In this document: in pieces, positions 48,328 to 55,950 of the stretch | Position numbering within the stretch: position 1 is the first letter of the stretch | How the letters are laid out: each line of letters begins with the position of its first letter | Assembly (NCBI RefSeq): GCF_041435115.1 | Contig: NZ_CP108046.1 | Location: forward strand, 8,060,001 to 8,124,000 | Direction of reading: 5' to 3' | DNA length: 64,000 nucleotides | From: Streptomyces sp. NBC_00289 | GTDB taxonomy: Bacteria; Actinomycetota; Actinomycetes; Streptomycetales; Streptomycetaceae | Notes under the pieces: generated by a model | What the model saw: only the letters and a program-made list of their open reading frames with translations | Told to the model about the DNA's origin: nothing | The model's database searches: none | Program-made: the position numbers and the translations under genes

Positions 48328-48825
48328 ATGGGCATGAGCGTGACCATCTCGGCGGCGACCGAGCAGGATGTGGAGCAGATCTTCAGGCTGCAGTACCTGT
48401 GCTTCCAGAGCGAGGCGGCGCTGTACGGCAACTACCGCATCGACCCGCTCCTCCAGACGCTGGACTCGGTCCGCGCGGAGGTGACCGGGGACTGCGTCTT
48501 CGTCGCGCGGCTGGGTGACGAGGTGGTGGGCTCCGTGCGCGGCAGCGTCACCGAGGACGGCGCGGCCGCCATCGGCAAACTCTGCGTGCACCCCCGCCTT
48601 CAGGGGCACGGCATCGGCGCGCGCCTTCTCCGGGCGGCGGAGTCGGCTCTCGCGGAGGAGCGCGGTGCCACCAGGTTCCGCCTGCACACCGGCCACCGCA
48701 GCGAGGGCAACCTCCGTCTGTACCGCCGGGTCGGTTACCAGACGGTGGGCACGTCCAAGGGTGCCGACGGCGTCCCGATGATCGTCCTGGAGAAGCCGGC
48801 GGGGACGTACGCGGCTACGGCCTGA
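48328..48825 (+). CDS. GNAT-family N-acetyltransferase
   Basis: The 165-residue protein has motif A LCVHPRLQGHGIGARLLRAAE and the later LYRRVGYQTVGT, the standard GNAT fold. ATG 48328 is 9 nt after GGGAGG (48313-48318); the in-frame ATG two codons later has poorer spacing. It follows the sigma gene by 44 bp in the same direction. The substrate is unknown. Confidence 0.83.
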   Translation: MGMSVTISAATEQDVEQIFRLQYLCFQSEAALYGNYRIDPLLQTLDSVRAEVTGDCVFVARLGDEVVGSVRGSVTEDGAAAIGKLCVHPRLQGHGIGARLLRAAESALAEERGATRFRLHTGHRSEGNLRLYRRVGYQTVGTSKGADGVPMIVLEKPAGTYAATA

Positions 48826-48831
48826 GGTTGC

Positions 48832-49275
48832 TCACGAGGCGTCCGGCTGCTGCTGGGTGCGGGCCCTGCGAAGCCAGTACAGGGCCGACAACGGCAGCAG
48901 CACCGGGATGAAGACGTACTCCATCCCGAAGTCCGTCCACACGGTCGAGTCCGGGAACGCGGACGGCTCGACCAGCGTCCATGTGCCCACGGCCAGCACA
49001 CCGAGCAACTCGGCGGCGCAGCACACCACGGCCGCCCTGCGGGCCGTCTCACCGCCCCGCACCAGCGAGTAGGTGATGAAGCCGTAGACGAGGCCCGCCA
49101 CCGCGGACAGCGAGTAGGCGAGCGGGGCGTGGTCGAAGTGGGTCGAGATCTGCACCGCCGACCGCGACACGGCACCGACGACCATCACGCCGTACAGCCA
49201 CACCAGCAGCATCCCGGGCCCGCTGATCAGCCGTGTCCTCGCGGGCTTCACCGGCTTCTCCTCCGTGGCGGTCAT
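48832..49275 (-). CDS. Uncharacterised integral membrane protein
   Basis: The 147-residue protein has about four hydrophobic helices (GMLLVWLYGVMVVGAVS; YSLSAVAGLVYGFITYSLV; VCCAAELLGVLAVGTWTLV; YVFIPVLLPLSALYWL) and short charged ends. The family is not recognised. ATG 49275 lies one base after the stop of the gene at 49277-49636, so the two form an operon and may interact. It is convergent with the acetyltransferase gene, with a 6-bp gap. Confidence 0.7.
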   Translation of the reverse strand: MTATEEKPVKPARTRLISGPGMLLVWLYGVMVVGAVSRSAVQISTHFDHAPLAYSLSAVAGLVYGFITYSLVRGGETARRAAVVCCAAELLGVLAVGTWTLVEPSAFPDSTVWTDFGMEYVFIPVLLPLSALYWLRRARTQQQPDAS

Positions 49276-49276
49276 C

Positions 49277-49636
49277 TCAGTTTCCCCAGATGTCATAGAG
49301 CCGCACCTCCAGAACGGCGAGCACCACACCGCCGGCGGCGGCCGTCACCGAGCCCCAGCGGGTGCGCTCCGCCAAGGACATGAACGCCACCGCCGGAACG
49401 CACGCGACCGCCCCCAGCAGATACGCCACGAAGATCGTCGTGCCCTGCTCCGGCTTCTCGCCCCGCGCCAGCTGCACGATCCCGATCACCAGCTGGACCA
49501 CGGCCAGCAACGAGACCACGCCCATCCCGATGAAGTGCCAGTCCTTCGTCGGCTGGTCACGGTAGGCGGCCCAGCCGCACCAGGCGGCGAGCAGAAGGGC
49601 GGCGACGCCGGTCACGAGCGTCAGGGCGGCAAGCAT
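49277..49636 (-). CDS. Uncharacterised integral membrane protein
   Basis: The 119-residue protein has four predicted helices (LVTGVAALLLAAWCGWAAY; IGMGVVSLLAVVQLVIGIV; TIFVAYLLGAVACVPAVAF; GSVTAAAGGVVLAVLEV). It is translationally coupled to the membrane protein gene downstream (TGAGATG). I do not recognise a function. The start is ATG 49636, 69 bp from the divergent HAD gene. Confidence 0.72.
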   Translation of the reverse strand: MLAALTLVTGVAALLLAAWCGWAAYRDQPTKDWHFIGMGVVSLLAVVQLVIGIVQLARGEKPEQGTTIFVAYLLGAVACVPAVAFMSLAERTRWGSVTAAAGGVVLAVLEVRLYDIWGN

Positions 49637-49705
49637 GCGGCGACCCTATTACGGGCCAAAAGGCCCGACGCCGCCGACCCCGGGACGCACCGTAGGGTCG
49701 AGGGC

Positions 49706-50356
49706 ATGAAGATCCGCGCTGAAGCCCTCCTGTTCGACAACGACGGCACCCTTGTCTCCTCCCTCGCCTCCGTGGACCGCTGCTGGACGCAGTGGGCCGG
49801 GGAGTACGGCATCACCGCCGAGGAGTTCGGGCGCGTCGAACTGCACGGGCGGACGGCCGCGGAGATAGCCGCCGACCTGCTGCCCGCCGAGATCGTGCCG
49901 GCGGCCGTCGCGCGGATCGAGCAGCTCGAGGTGGACGACGTACCCAACGGGGGAGTGCACCTGCTCCCCGGCACCAGGGACTTCCTCGACTCGCTGCCCG
50001 CCGACCGGTGGGCCGTCGTCACCTCCGCCACCCGCAGGCTCGCCGAGGCCAGACTCGACGCCGTCGGCATCCTGCCCAAGACCCTGATCGCCGCCGACGA
50101 CGTCACACGCGGCAAGCCGGACCCCGAGCCCTACCTGCTCGCCGCCCGCCGACTGGGAGTCGACCCGGCCCGCTGTGTCGTCTTCGAGGACGCTCCGGCC
50201 GGACTTCAGGCGGGCCGCGCGGCCGGAATGACCACCGTGGCGTTGGCCACTACCCACCAGGCCCACGAACTGCTCGCGGACCTGGTGGTGGCGGACCTGT
50301 CGGCCCTGTCCGCACTGGTCACCGGCGCCGGAGTGGAGGTCTCCGTCCGCGCCTGA
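49706..50356 (+). CDS. HAD-superfamily phosphatase (sugar-phosphate phosphatase-like)
   Basis: The 216-residue protein has HAD motif I FDNDGTLVSS (Asp nucleophile and Asp acid/base), motif II VVTSATRRLA, motif III Lys in TRGKPDPEPYLLA and motif IV VVFEDAPAGLQAG. The cap type and GKPDPEPY motif resemble sugar-phosphate phosphatases of the DOG/GPP group. TAGGGT (49693-49698) lies 7-8 bp before ATG 49706, so the mRNA is probably leaderless. Much longer in-frame extensions run antisense to the membrane genes and are rejected. Confidence 0.87.
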   Translation: MKIRAEALLFDNDGTLVSSLASVDRCWTQWAGEYGITAEEFGRVELHGRTAAEIAADLLPAEIVPAAVARIEQLEVDDVPNGGVHLLPGTRDFLDSLPADRWAVVTSATRRLAEARLDAVGILPKTLIAADDVTRGKPDPEPYLLAARRLGVDPARCVVFEDAPAGLQAGRAAGMTTVALATTHQAHELLADLVVADLSALSALVTGAGVEVSVRA

Positions 50357-50366
50357 CACGCGTCCG

Positions 50367-50391
50367 CCGCTGTCCAGTATGCGGACAGCGG
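50367..50391 (+). terminator. Terminator after the HAD gene
   Basis: A perfect 9-bp stem CCGCTGTCC (50367-50375) with GGACAGCGG (50383-50391) closes a 7-nt loop, 10 bp after the HAD stop. It separates the HAD gene from the metNIQ leader. Confidence 0.8.
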
Positions 50392-50416
50392 AAGCATGTA
50401 AGGACCGTACGTCTGG

Positions 50417-50422
50417 TTTACT
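50417..50422 (+). promoter_or_regulatory. Candidate extended -10 of the metNIQ transcript
   Basis: TGG-TTTACT places an extended -10 at 50417-50422, six bases before the leader ORF ATG. Initiation would fall at or next to the ATG, giving a leaderless leader peptide. No clear -35 was found. Confidence 0.4.
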
Positions 50423-50428
50423 GATCGC

Positions 50429-50515
50429 ATGACCACCACGAGCTGCCGCACCCTTGCGACCGAGGCGACCCTGACGCCCGGTGCTCGTTGTATGTGTCGA
50501 ATGCGCGCCTTCTAG
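50429..50515 (+). CDS. 28-codon Cys/Met leader peptide upstream of metNIQ
   Basis: ATG 50429 to TAG 50513 encodes a 28-residue peptide beginning MTTTSCRTLA and ending GARCMCRMRAF. Cys and Met codons cluster at the end (Cys21, Met22, Cys23, Met25), and both of those Cys codons are TGT, rare in this GC-rich genome. The following 250 nt contain mutually exclusive hairpins, then the methionine importer. This is the layout of ribosome-mediated attenuation sensing Cys- or Met-tRNA. Function is inferred. Confidence 0.6.
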   Translation: MTTTSCRTLATEATLTPGARCMCRMRAF

Positions 50516-50581
50516 AGGGCCCCTGCACCACCTCGAGCCTCGCGCCCCGAAGCGAGACGCCGTGGCATGTCCGTGCGCCGA

Positions 50582-50662
50582 ACGCCGTACGTGACCGAGC
50601 CGCCCCCACCGCCCGAACGGCGTGGGACCCCACGCGCACTTGTTCTCCTCTCCCTCCTTTTT
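50582..50662 (+). promoter_or_regulatory. Alternative hairpins of the metNIQ leader (attenuator candidate)
   Basis: GCGTGGG (50620-50626) pairs with CCCACGC (50629-50635), a possible terminator stem followed by a pyrimidine-rich tract with TTTTT at 50658-50662. ACGCCGT (50582-50588), also present at 50557-50563, pairs exactly with ACGGCGT (50617-50623), which overlaps the terminator's 5' arm, so the two structures exclude each other. The short loop and distance to the U-run make the terminator non-canonical. Confidence 0.45.
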
Positions 50663-50766
50663 CCCGCAGCGCCACCGGACGAGAACCGTGCCGCGTTCCA
50701 ACCGAATGCACGCACCGTGCTCCGGGCACAGCCATGCCCGCGCACTCGACAGTGACGGAAACCCCA

Positions 50767-51801
50767 GTGATCACCACCTCGGGCCTGACCAAGGTCTACC
50801 GCTCCCGCGGCCGTGAGGTCACCGCCCTCGACGGCGTCGATCTGCACGTCCGCGAAGGCGAGGTGTACGGCGTCATCGGCCAGTCCGGCGCCGGCAAGTC
50901 CTCGCTCATCCGCTGCGTCAACCTGCTGGAACGGCCCACCTCAGGGACGGTGACCGTCGCCGGACAGGACCTCACCGCCCTCGCCGGACGCGGGCCGCGG
51001 GCCGGCCGGGAACTCCGCCGGGCGCGCAGCCGTATCGGCATGGTCTTCCAGCACTTCAACCTGCTGTCCTCCCGCACGGTCCAGGACAACGTCGAGCTGC
51101 CCCTCGAGATCCTCGGCAGGTCGGGCGGGGAACGCTCCCGCAAGGCACTCGAACTGCTCGAACTGGTCGGCCTCGCCGACAAGGCGAAGGCCTACCCCGC
51201 CCAGCTCTCCGGCGGCCAGAAGCAGCGCGTGGGCATTGCCCGCGCGCTGGCCGGCGACCCCAAGGTGCTCCTGTCCGACGAGGCCACCAGCGCCCTCGAC
51301 CCGGAGACCACCCGCTCGATCCTCCAGCTGCTGCGCGACCTGAACCGGCAACTGGGCCTGACCGTCCTGCTCATCACCCACGAGATGGGCGTCGTCAAGA
51401 GCATCTGCGACTCCGCCGCCCTCATGGACAACGGACGCATCGTCGAGTCCGGCACGGTCAGCGAACTGCTCGCGACCCCGGGTTCGGAGCTCGCCGGCGC
51501 GCTGTTCCCGGTGGGCGGGGAGGCCACCGGCGACGACCGGACCGTCGTCGACGTCACCTTCCAGGGCGAGGCCGCGACCCAGCCCGTCATCTCGCAGCTC
51601 TCGCGCACGTACAACATCGACATCTCGATCCTCGGCGCCGCGATCGACACCGTCGGCGGCCTCCAGGTCGGCCGGATGCGCATCGAACTGCCCGGCCACT
51701 ACGAGGACAACGTCGTGCCGATCGGCTTCCTGCGCGAACGGGGCCTGCAGATCGACGTGGTGGGCCAGGAGGCCGTGCTGGTGAAGGAAGGTGCCAAGTG
51801 A
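50767..51801 (+). CDS. metN: Methionine ABC transporter ATP-binding protein
   Basis: The 344-residue ATPase has Walker A GQSGAGKSS, signature LSGGQKQRVGIARALAG and Walker B VLLSDEATSALD. A C-terminal NIL domain (about residues 258-340, with ISQLSRTYNIDISILGAAID) binds methionine and inhibits transport when the cell is replete. GTG 50767 follows GGAA and gives the usual ITTSGLTKVYRSRG start; ATG 50734 and GTG 50752 are alternatives. Its stop overlaps the metI GTG. The operon metN-metI-metQ imports methionine. Confidence 0.94.
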   Translation: MITTSGLTKVYRSRGREVTALDGVDLHVREGEVYGVIGQSGAGKSSLIRCVNLLERPTSGTVTVAGQDLTALAGRGPRAGRELRRARSRIGMVFQHFNLLSSRTVQDNVELPLEILGRSGGERSRKALELLELVGLADKAKAYPAQLSGGQKQRVGIARALAGDPKVLLSDEATSALDPETTRSILQLLRDLNRQLGLTVLLITHEMGVVKSICDSAALMDNGRIVESGTVSELLATPGSELAGALFPVGGEATGDDRTVVDVTFQGEAATQPVISQLSRTYNIDISILGAAIDTVGGLQVGRMRIELPGHYEDNVVPIGFLRERGLQIDVVGQEAVLVKEGAK

Positions 51802-52535
51802 CCTGGTCCGAGATGCAGCCCCTGCTGTCCCAGGCGTGTTGGGACACGCTCTACATGGTGGGCTGGTCCACGCTCATCGCCGTCGTCGGCGGCCTTCCGC
51901 TCGGCGTCCTGCTCGTCCTCACCGACCGGGGCGGCCTGCTGCAGAACGTGGCCGCCAACAAGGTCATCGGGCAGATCGTGAACATCGCCCGCTCGATGCC
52001 GTTCATCATCCTGATGGTCGCGCTGATGAACTTCACGCGCTCGATCACCGGGACGACCATCGGCCGTGAGGCGGCCATCGTGCCGCTCGCCATCGGGGCG
52101 ATCCCGTTCTTCGCGCGCCTCGTCGAGACGGCTGTCCGAGAGGTGGACGGCGGACTGGTCGAGGCCGTGCAGGCGATGGGCGGCAACACCTGGACCACCG
52201 TCCGCAAGGTGCTCGTACCGGAGTCGCTGCCCTCGCTGATCTCCAGCACCACGACCACGATCGTCGCGCTCATCGGCTACTCGGCCATGGCCGGCACGGT
52301 CGGCGCCGGCGGTCTCGGCGACATCGCCATCCGCTACGGATACCAGCGCTTCGAGACCGACCTCATGTGGATCACCGTGGCCATCCTCGCCGTGGTCATC
52401 TCCCTCATCCAGTTCGCCGGCGACTTCGCGGCCCGCTCCCTGCACCGGCGCGGCGGCCACTCCGGCCCCGCGCCCAGGCTCCGCCTGCTGAAGGCGAAGG
52501 AACCCGCGGCCGCGGACGTCAGCAAGGCCGTCTGA
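51798..52535 (+). CDS. metI: Methionine ABC transporter permease
   Basis: The 245-residue protein has about five membrane helices and the ABC-coupling EAA loop (EAVQAMGGNTWTTVRKVLVP). It starts at a GTG overlapping the metN stop (GTGA). Conserved MetI features include FTRSITGTTIG and GAIPFFARLVE. Cotranscription with metN and metQ is clear from spacing. Confidence 0.93.
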   Translation: MTWSEMQPLLSQACWDTLYMVGWSTLIAVVGGLPLGVLLVLTDRGGLLQNVAANKVIGQIVNIARSMPFIILMVALMNFTRSITGTTIGREAAIVPLAIGAIPFFARLVETAVREVDGGLVEAVQAMGGNTWTTVRKVLVPESLPSLISSTTTTIVALIGYSAMAGTVGAGGLGDIAIRYGYQRFETDLMWITVAILAVVISLIQFAGDFAARSLHRRGGHSGPAPRLRLLKAKEPAAADVSKAV

Positions 52536-52621
52536 GCCGGCCACTCCACCAGACGCCACTCCACCAGACTCCCCGCCCACCCCACGCGGGGCCGCTGCAC
52601 CCATCAGGAAAGGCACTTTTC

Positions 52622-53455
52622 GTGCGTAACACCGCCAAGATCACCACCGCTGTCCTCGCCGCCGGAACCCTCACCCTCGGGCTCACCGCCTGCGGCTCGG
52701 ACAGCAGCTCCACCGCCTCCTCCGACACCAGCGGCCCGCTGGTCGTCGCCGCGAGCCCCACCCCGCACGCGGAGATCCTCACCTACGTCAAGGACAACCT
52801 GGCGAAGAAGGCGGGACTCGACCTGGAGGTCAAGGAGTTCCAGGACTACATCGTCCCGAACACGGCGACCGAGGACGGCTCGGTGGACGCCAACTACTTC
52901 CAGAACCAGCCGTACCTGGACGACTTCAACCAGAAGCGCGGCACCCACATCGTGCCCGTCGTCACGGTGCACCTGGAGCCCCTCGGCCTCTACTCGCACA
53001 AGGTGAAGAGCGCCGACGCCCTGAAGAGCGGCGCGACCGTCGCGGTTCCCAACGACGCCGTCAACGAGGCACGCGCCCTCAAGCTGCTCGCCGCCAACAA
53101 GCTGATCACCCTCAAGGACGGCGCCGGCAGCGCGGCGACCCCGCAGGACATCGCCACGAACCCGAAGAACCTCAAGTTCAAGGAGGTCGAGGCGCCCCAG
53201 ACCGCGCGCTCCCTGGACGACGTGGACGCCGCGGTCGTCAACGGCAACTTCGCCATCTCCGCCGGACTCAAGCCCGCCACGGACGCCCTCGTCCTGGAGT
53301 CCGCGAAGAACAGCCCGTACGGCAACTTCCTCGCGGTCAAGGAGGGCAACGAGAAGGACCCGCGGGTCGTGAAGCTCGCCAAGCTCCTCACCTCGCCCCA
53401 GGTGAAGAAGTTCATCGAGGACAAGTACAAGGGCTCGGTCATCGCTTCCTTCTGA
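52622..53455 (+). CDS. metQ: Methionine-binding lipoprotein
   Basis: This 277-residue protein has a lipoprotein signal with lipobox LTAC (Cys24) and a NlpA-type solute-binding domain: ASPTPHAEILTYVKDNLA, NYFQNQPYLDDF, LGLYSHKVKS and AVVNGNFAISAGL. It delivers methionine to MetNI. GTG 52622 follows AGGAAAGG. A short 15-bp tandem repeat (GCCACTCCACCAGAC twice) lies in the 86-bp gap after metI. A hairpin terminator follows. Confidence 0.94.
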   Translation: MRNTAKITTAVLAAGTLTLGLTACGSDSSSTASSDTSGPLVVAASPTPHAEILTYVKDNLAKKAGLDLEVKEFQDYIVPNTATEDGSVDANYFQNQPYLDDFNQKRGTHIVPVVTVHLEPLGLYSHKVKSADALKSGATVAVPNDAVNEARALKLLAANKLITLKDGAGSAATPQDIATNPKNLKFKEVEAPQTARSLDDVDAAVVNGNFAISAGLKPATDALVLESAKNSPYGNFLAVKEGNEKDPRVVKLAKLLTSPQVKKFIEDKYKGSVIASF

Positions 53456-53458
53456 TCA

Positions 53459-53481
53459 GGAAACGGTCCCGGACCGGTTCC
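53459..53481 (+). terminator. Terminator after metQ
   Basis: GGAA and CGGT on the 5' side (53459-53467) pair with ACCG and TTCC (53473-53481), with one A-G mismatch and a 5-nt loop, 4 bp after the metQ stop. Confidence 0.6.
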
Positions 53482-53624
53482 CGCGTCGCGTATACGGCGT
53501 ATCACCACGCACGGGGTCCACTCCCTCACCCGGAGTGGGCCCGCAGTGCGGTTCAGTGCTTTCATGCTGCATGCTGGGCAGTTCAGCAGGCCCTGAAGGT
53601 TTTCCGAAGGTTACGGAGCGGCGC

Positions 53625-54263
53625 ATGACTAGCACCTTCCCCAACATCTCCATCAGCACGGAGCGGTTGGTGCTGCGGCCCCTCGACGAGGACGACGTGC
53701 CCGCCCTGACCGAGATGATGAACGACGAGCAGGTCGCGGCCTGGACCGACGTCCCCCAGCCGTTCACCGAGGACGCCGCCCGCGCCTGGATCAGCGAGTA
53801 CGCGCCCACCGAACGGGCCGCGGGCCGCGGCCTCGACCTCGCCGTCACCGAGTTCCTCACCCAGCGCCTGGTCGGCGTCATCCAGCTCGGCAAGACCAAC
53901 TGGCACATCAGGTCCACCGAACTGTCGTACGTCATCGCCCCCTGGGCCCGCGGCGAGGGCTACGCCTCGGAGGCGGCCCTGGTCACCGCCCAGTGGCTGC
54001 TCGGCGACCAGAAGCTCGAGCGCGTCGAACTGCGCACGGCGGCGGACAACACCGCCTCCCAGCAGGTCGCGCAGAAGATCGGCTGTATCAGCGAGGGCGT
54101 CCTGCGCAACGCCTGCATAGCGCACGTCCGCACCGAGGACGGCACCTGGACCGACGTCCGCACCGACTTCATCGTGTGGAGCCTGCTGCCGGAGGACCTC
54201 GACGGCGCGGGGGAGCAGCTCGCCGACACCGGCGGTTTCACGTCGTATTCGGACTGGAACTGA
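53625..54263 (+). CDS. RimJ/RimL-type GNAT N-acetyltransferase
   Basis: The 212-residue protein starts with the ISTERLVLRPLDEDDVPAL block of ribosomal-protein-type acetyltransferases and contains LSYVIAPWARGEGYASEAAL and VELRTAADNTASQQVAQKIG. The substrate could be a protein N-terminus or a small molecule. ATG 53625 follows GGAG. Confidence 0.85.
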   Translation: MTSTFPNISISTERLVLRPLDEDDVPALTEMMNDEQVAAWTDVPQPFTEDAARAWISEYAPTERAAGRGLDLAVTEFLTQRLVGVIQLGKTNWHIRSTELSYVIAPWARGEGYASEAALVTAQWLLGDQKLERVELRTAADNTASQQVAQKIGCISEGVLRNACIAHVRTEDGTWTDVRTDFIVWSLLPEDLDGAGEQLADTGGFTSYSDWN

Positions 54264-54366
54264 CCCCCAGGGGGGCCGCGGCCCCGGCCGGCGCCACCCG
54301 ATACGCTCACGGAGCCGAATCCACGGCCCCTGACACCGCGCGCACATCCCCTGGAGACTGACGAAG

Positions 54367-55581
54367 ATGGCCGATCGGGTCACGGTGATCGGCTGGGACG
54401 GTTCGCCGCTGACCGCCGCGGCCCGCTCCGCCCTCGGCGCCGCCACACTGGTGGCCGGTGCCGCCCACCATCTGGCGCTTCCCGAGGTGTCTCCCGCCGC
54501 CGAGCGCGTCCGCCTCGGCAGTGTCACCCTCGCCGCCCGCCGCATAGCCGCCCACCGCGGCACCGCCGTCGTGTTCGCCGACGGCGACCCCGGCTTCTTC
54601 GGCGTCGTACGGACCCTGCGCGCACCCGAGTTCGGCCTCGAGGTCGAAGTCGTCCCCGCCGTCTCCTCCGTGGCCGCCGCCTTCGCACGGGCCGGCATGC
54701 CCTGGGACGACGCACAGGTGGTGGTCGCACACCGGCGCACCCTGCGACGCGCGGTGAATGTGTGCCGGGCCCACACCAAAGTCGCCGTCCTCACCTCACC
54801 GGGCGCAGGACCCGCCGAACTCGGCCTGCTCCTGGAAGGCGTCCACCGCACCTTCGTCATCTGCGAGGAGCTCGGCACCGAACGCGAGCAGGTCACGGTC
54901 GTGACCTCCGACAAGGCCGCCGACCACATCTGGCGCGACCCGAACGTCGTGATCGTCATCGGCGGCCCGGTGGGACCGCCGGCGGACGCGGGCGGCTGGA
55001 TCGCCGGTCGCGACCCGGGCGCCGGCCCGCGCGGCTGGGCGCTGCCCGCCGAGGAGTACGACGGAGAGCTCGGCGAGGGCGAGACGGAGCTGCTCCGCGC
55101 GGCCCAACTCGCCCGCCTCGGGCCGCGCGTCGGCGACCTGGTGTGGGACATCGGCTGCGGCAGCGGCGCCTTCGCCGTCGAGGCCGCGCGTGCCGGTGCC
55201 GCCGTCATCGCCGTGGACCGGGACCTGGAGGCCTGCGCCCGTACCGACGCCGCGGCGCGTCGCTTCGGGGTGCAGCTGCACATCGTGCACGGCGGCGCCC
55301 CGCACGTGCTGGAGAACCTCCCCGAGCCGGACGTCGTACGCGTCGGCGGCGGGGGAGCGGCCGTGGTCTCCGCGGTCGCCGACCGCCGTCCGCAGCGCAT
55401 CGTCGCGCACGCCGCCACCCGTGACGCGGCCGAACTCGTCGGCCGGGACCTCACCGAGCACGGCTACCGCGTCGAGTGCGCCCTCCTCCAGTCCGTCGAA
55501 CTCGACACGCGGGCCTGGACGGAGACGGAGCGCAGCGTCGCGTTCCTGCTCAGCGGCCTGTTGCCGAACCGCGCGCAATGA
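54367..55581 (+). CDS. cobL: Precorrin-6Y C5,15-methyltransferase (decarboxylating), CbiE-CbiT fusion
   Basis: The 404-residue cobalamin enzyme methylates C5 and C15 and decarboxylates the C12 side chain of precorrin-6Y. The N-terminal CbiE domain (about 1-200) begins VTVIGWDGSPL and has DGDPGFFGVVRTL and VPAVSSVAAAFARAGMPW. The C-terminal CbiT domain (about 215-404) has the SAM-binding VWDIGCGSGAFAVEAARAG. ATG 54367 follows GGAG. Other cobalamin genes follow downstream. Confidence 0.92.
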   Translation: MADRVTVIGWDGSPLTAAARSALGAATLVAGAAHHLALPEVSPAAERVRLGSVTLAARRIAAHRGTAVVFADGDPGFFGVVRTLRAPEFGLEVEVVPAVSSVAAAFARAGMPWDDAQVVVAHRRTLRRAVNVCRAHTKVAVLTSPGAGPAELGLLLEGVHRTFVICEELGTEREQVTVVTSDKAADHIWRDPNVVIVIGGPVGPPADAGGWIAGRDPGAGPRGWALPAEEYDGELGEGETELLRAAQLARLGPRVGDLVWDIGCGSGAFAVEAARAGAAVIAVDRDLEACARTDAAARRFGVQLHIVHGGAPHVLENLPEPDVVRVGGGGAAVVSAVADRRPQRIVAHAATRDAAELVGRDLTEHGYRVECALLQSVELDTRAWTETERSVAFLLSGLLPNRAQ

Positions 55582-55929
55582 CCCTGTTCGCGTCCCCGTG
55601 ATCCTGTTGTCGTACTGCGCGCGGTAGGCTGGCCGATCGTTGTACCGCTCTCGGACGCCCGGCGGTTCGTCGGTCAATGTCCGGAAAACGCGCCCCTTTT
55701 GGGGTGGGTGTGGTACGGCAGAACCGGAGGACGCGCAACGTGGCGCAGTCCACAGCGGACCGTCACGGATCGACCTGTCGTGACGGAGCAACGGCCGCGA
55801 CAATGCCAGTTGATGGCTTTGTCGTCTTTGTCGTCAGGCCGTTCGTGCCGCTGGGCACGCACGCTCGTTCTTCACTGCGGGGCGGTCGGTGCGCCGTTCC
55901 GGGTGAGCTGGACGTAGGAGCACTAACCG
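55582..55929 (+). other. 348-bp leader region upstream of bluB-cobT
   Basis: TAGGCT at 55625-55630 is a plausible -10. A perfect hairpin CCGTCACG (55760-55767) with CGTGACGG (55779-55786) and a tandem TTTGTCGTC pair near 55820-55840 are present. I looked for a cobalamin riboswitch (cob box) and did not find one. The cobT frame is open through this region, but its translation has no domain character. Confidence 0.45.
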
Positions 55930-55950
55930 ATGGGCGAGGGGTACGCATGA
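55930..55950 (+). CDS. 6-codon upstream ORF overlapping the bluB-cobT start
   Basis: ATG 55930, 9 nt after AGGAG (55916-55920), encodes MGEGYA and stops at a TGA that overlaps the cobT ATG (ATGA at 55947-55950). It has a better ribosome-binding site than cobT and could load ribosomes for coupled re-initiation. Chance cannot be excluded. Confidence 0.3.
   Translation: MGEGYA

Noticed and set aside
50392..50766. SAM-I or SAM-IV riboswitch before metN
   Set aside because: The conserved core sequences of these riboswitches were not seen, and the leader ORF with alternative hairpins explains the region better.
55677..55946. 90-residue N-terminal extension of the BluB-CobT fusion
   Set aside because: Composition differs from the downstream Ala/Pro/Glu-rich region, it spans a putative -10 and hairpin region, and ATG 55947 has a proper GAGGGG site.
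55582..55946. Cobalamin riboswitch before bluB-cobT
   Set aside because: No cob box consensus or matching fold was found by eye. A covariance-model search would decide.
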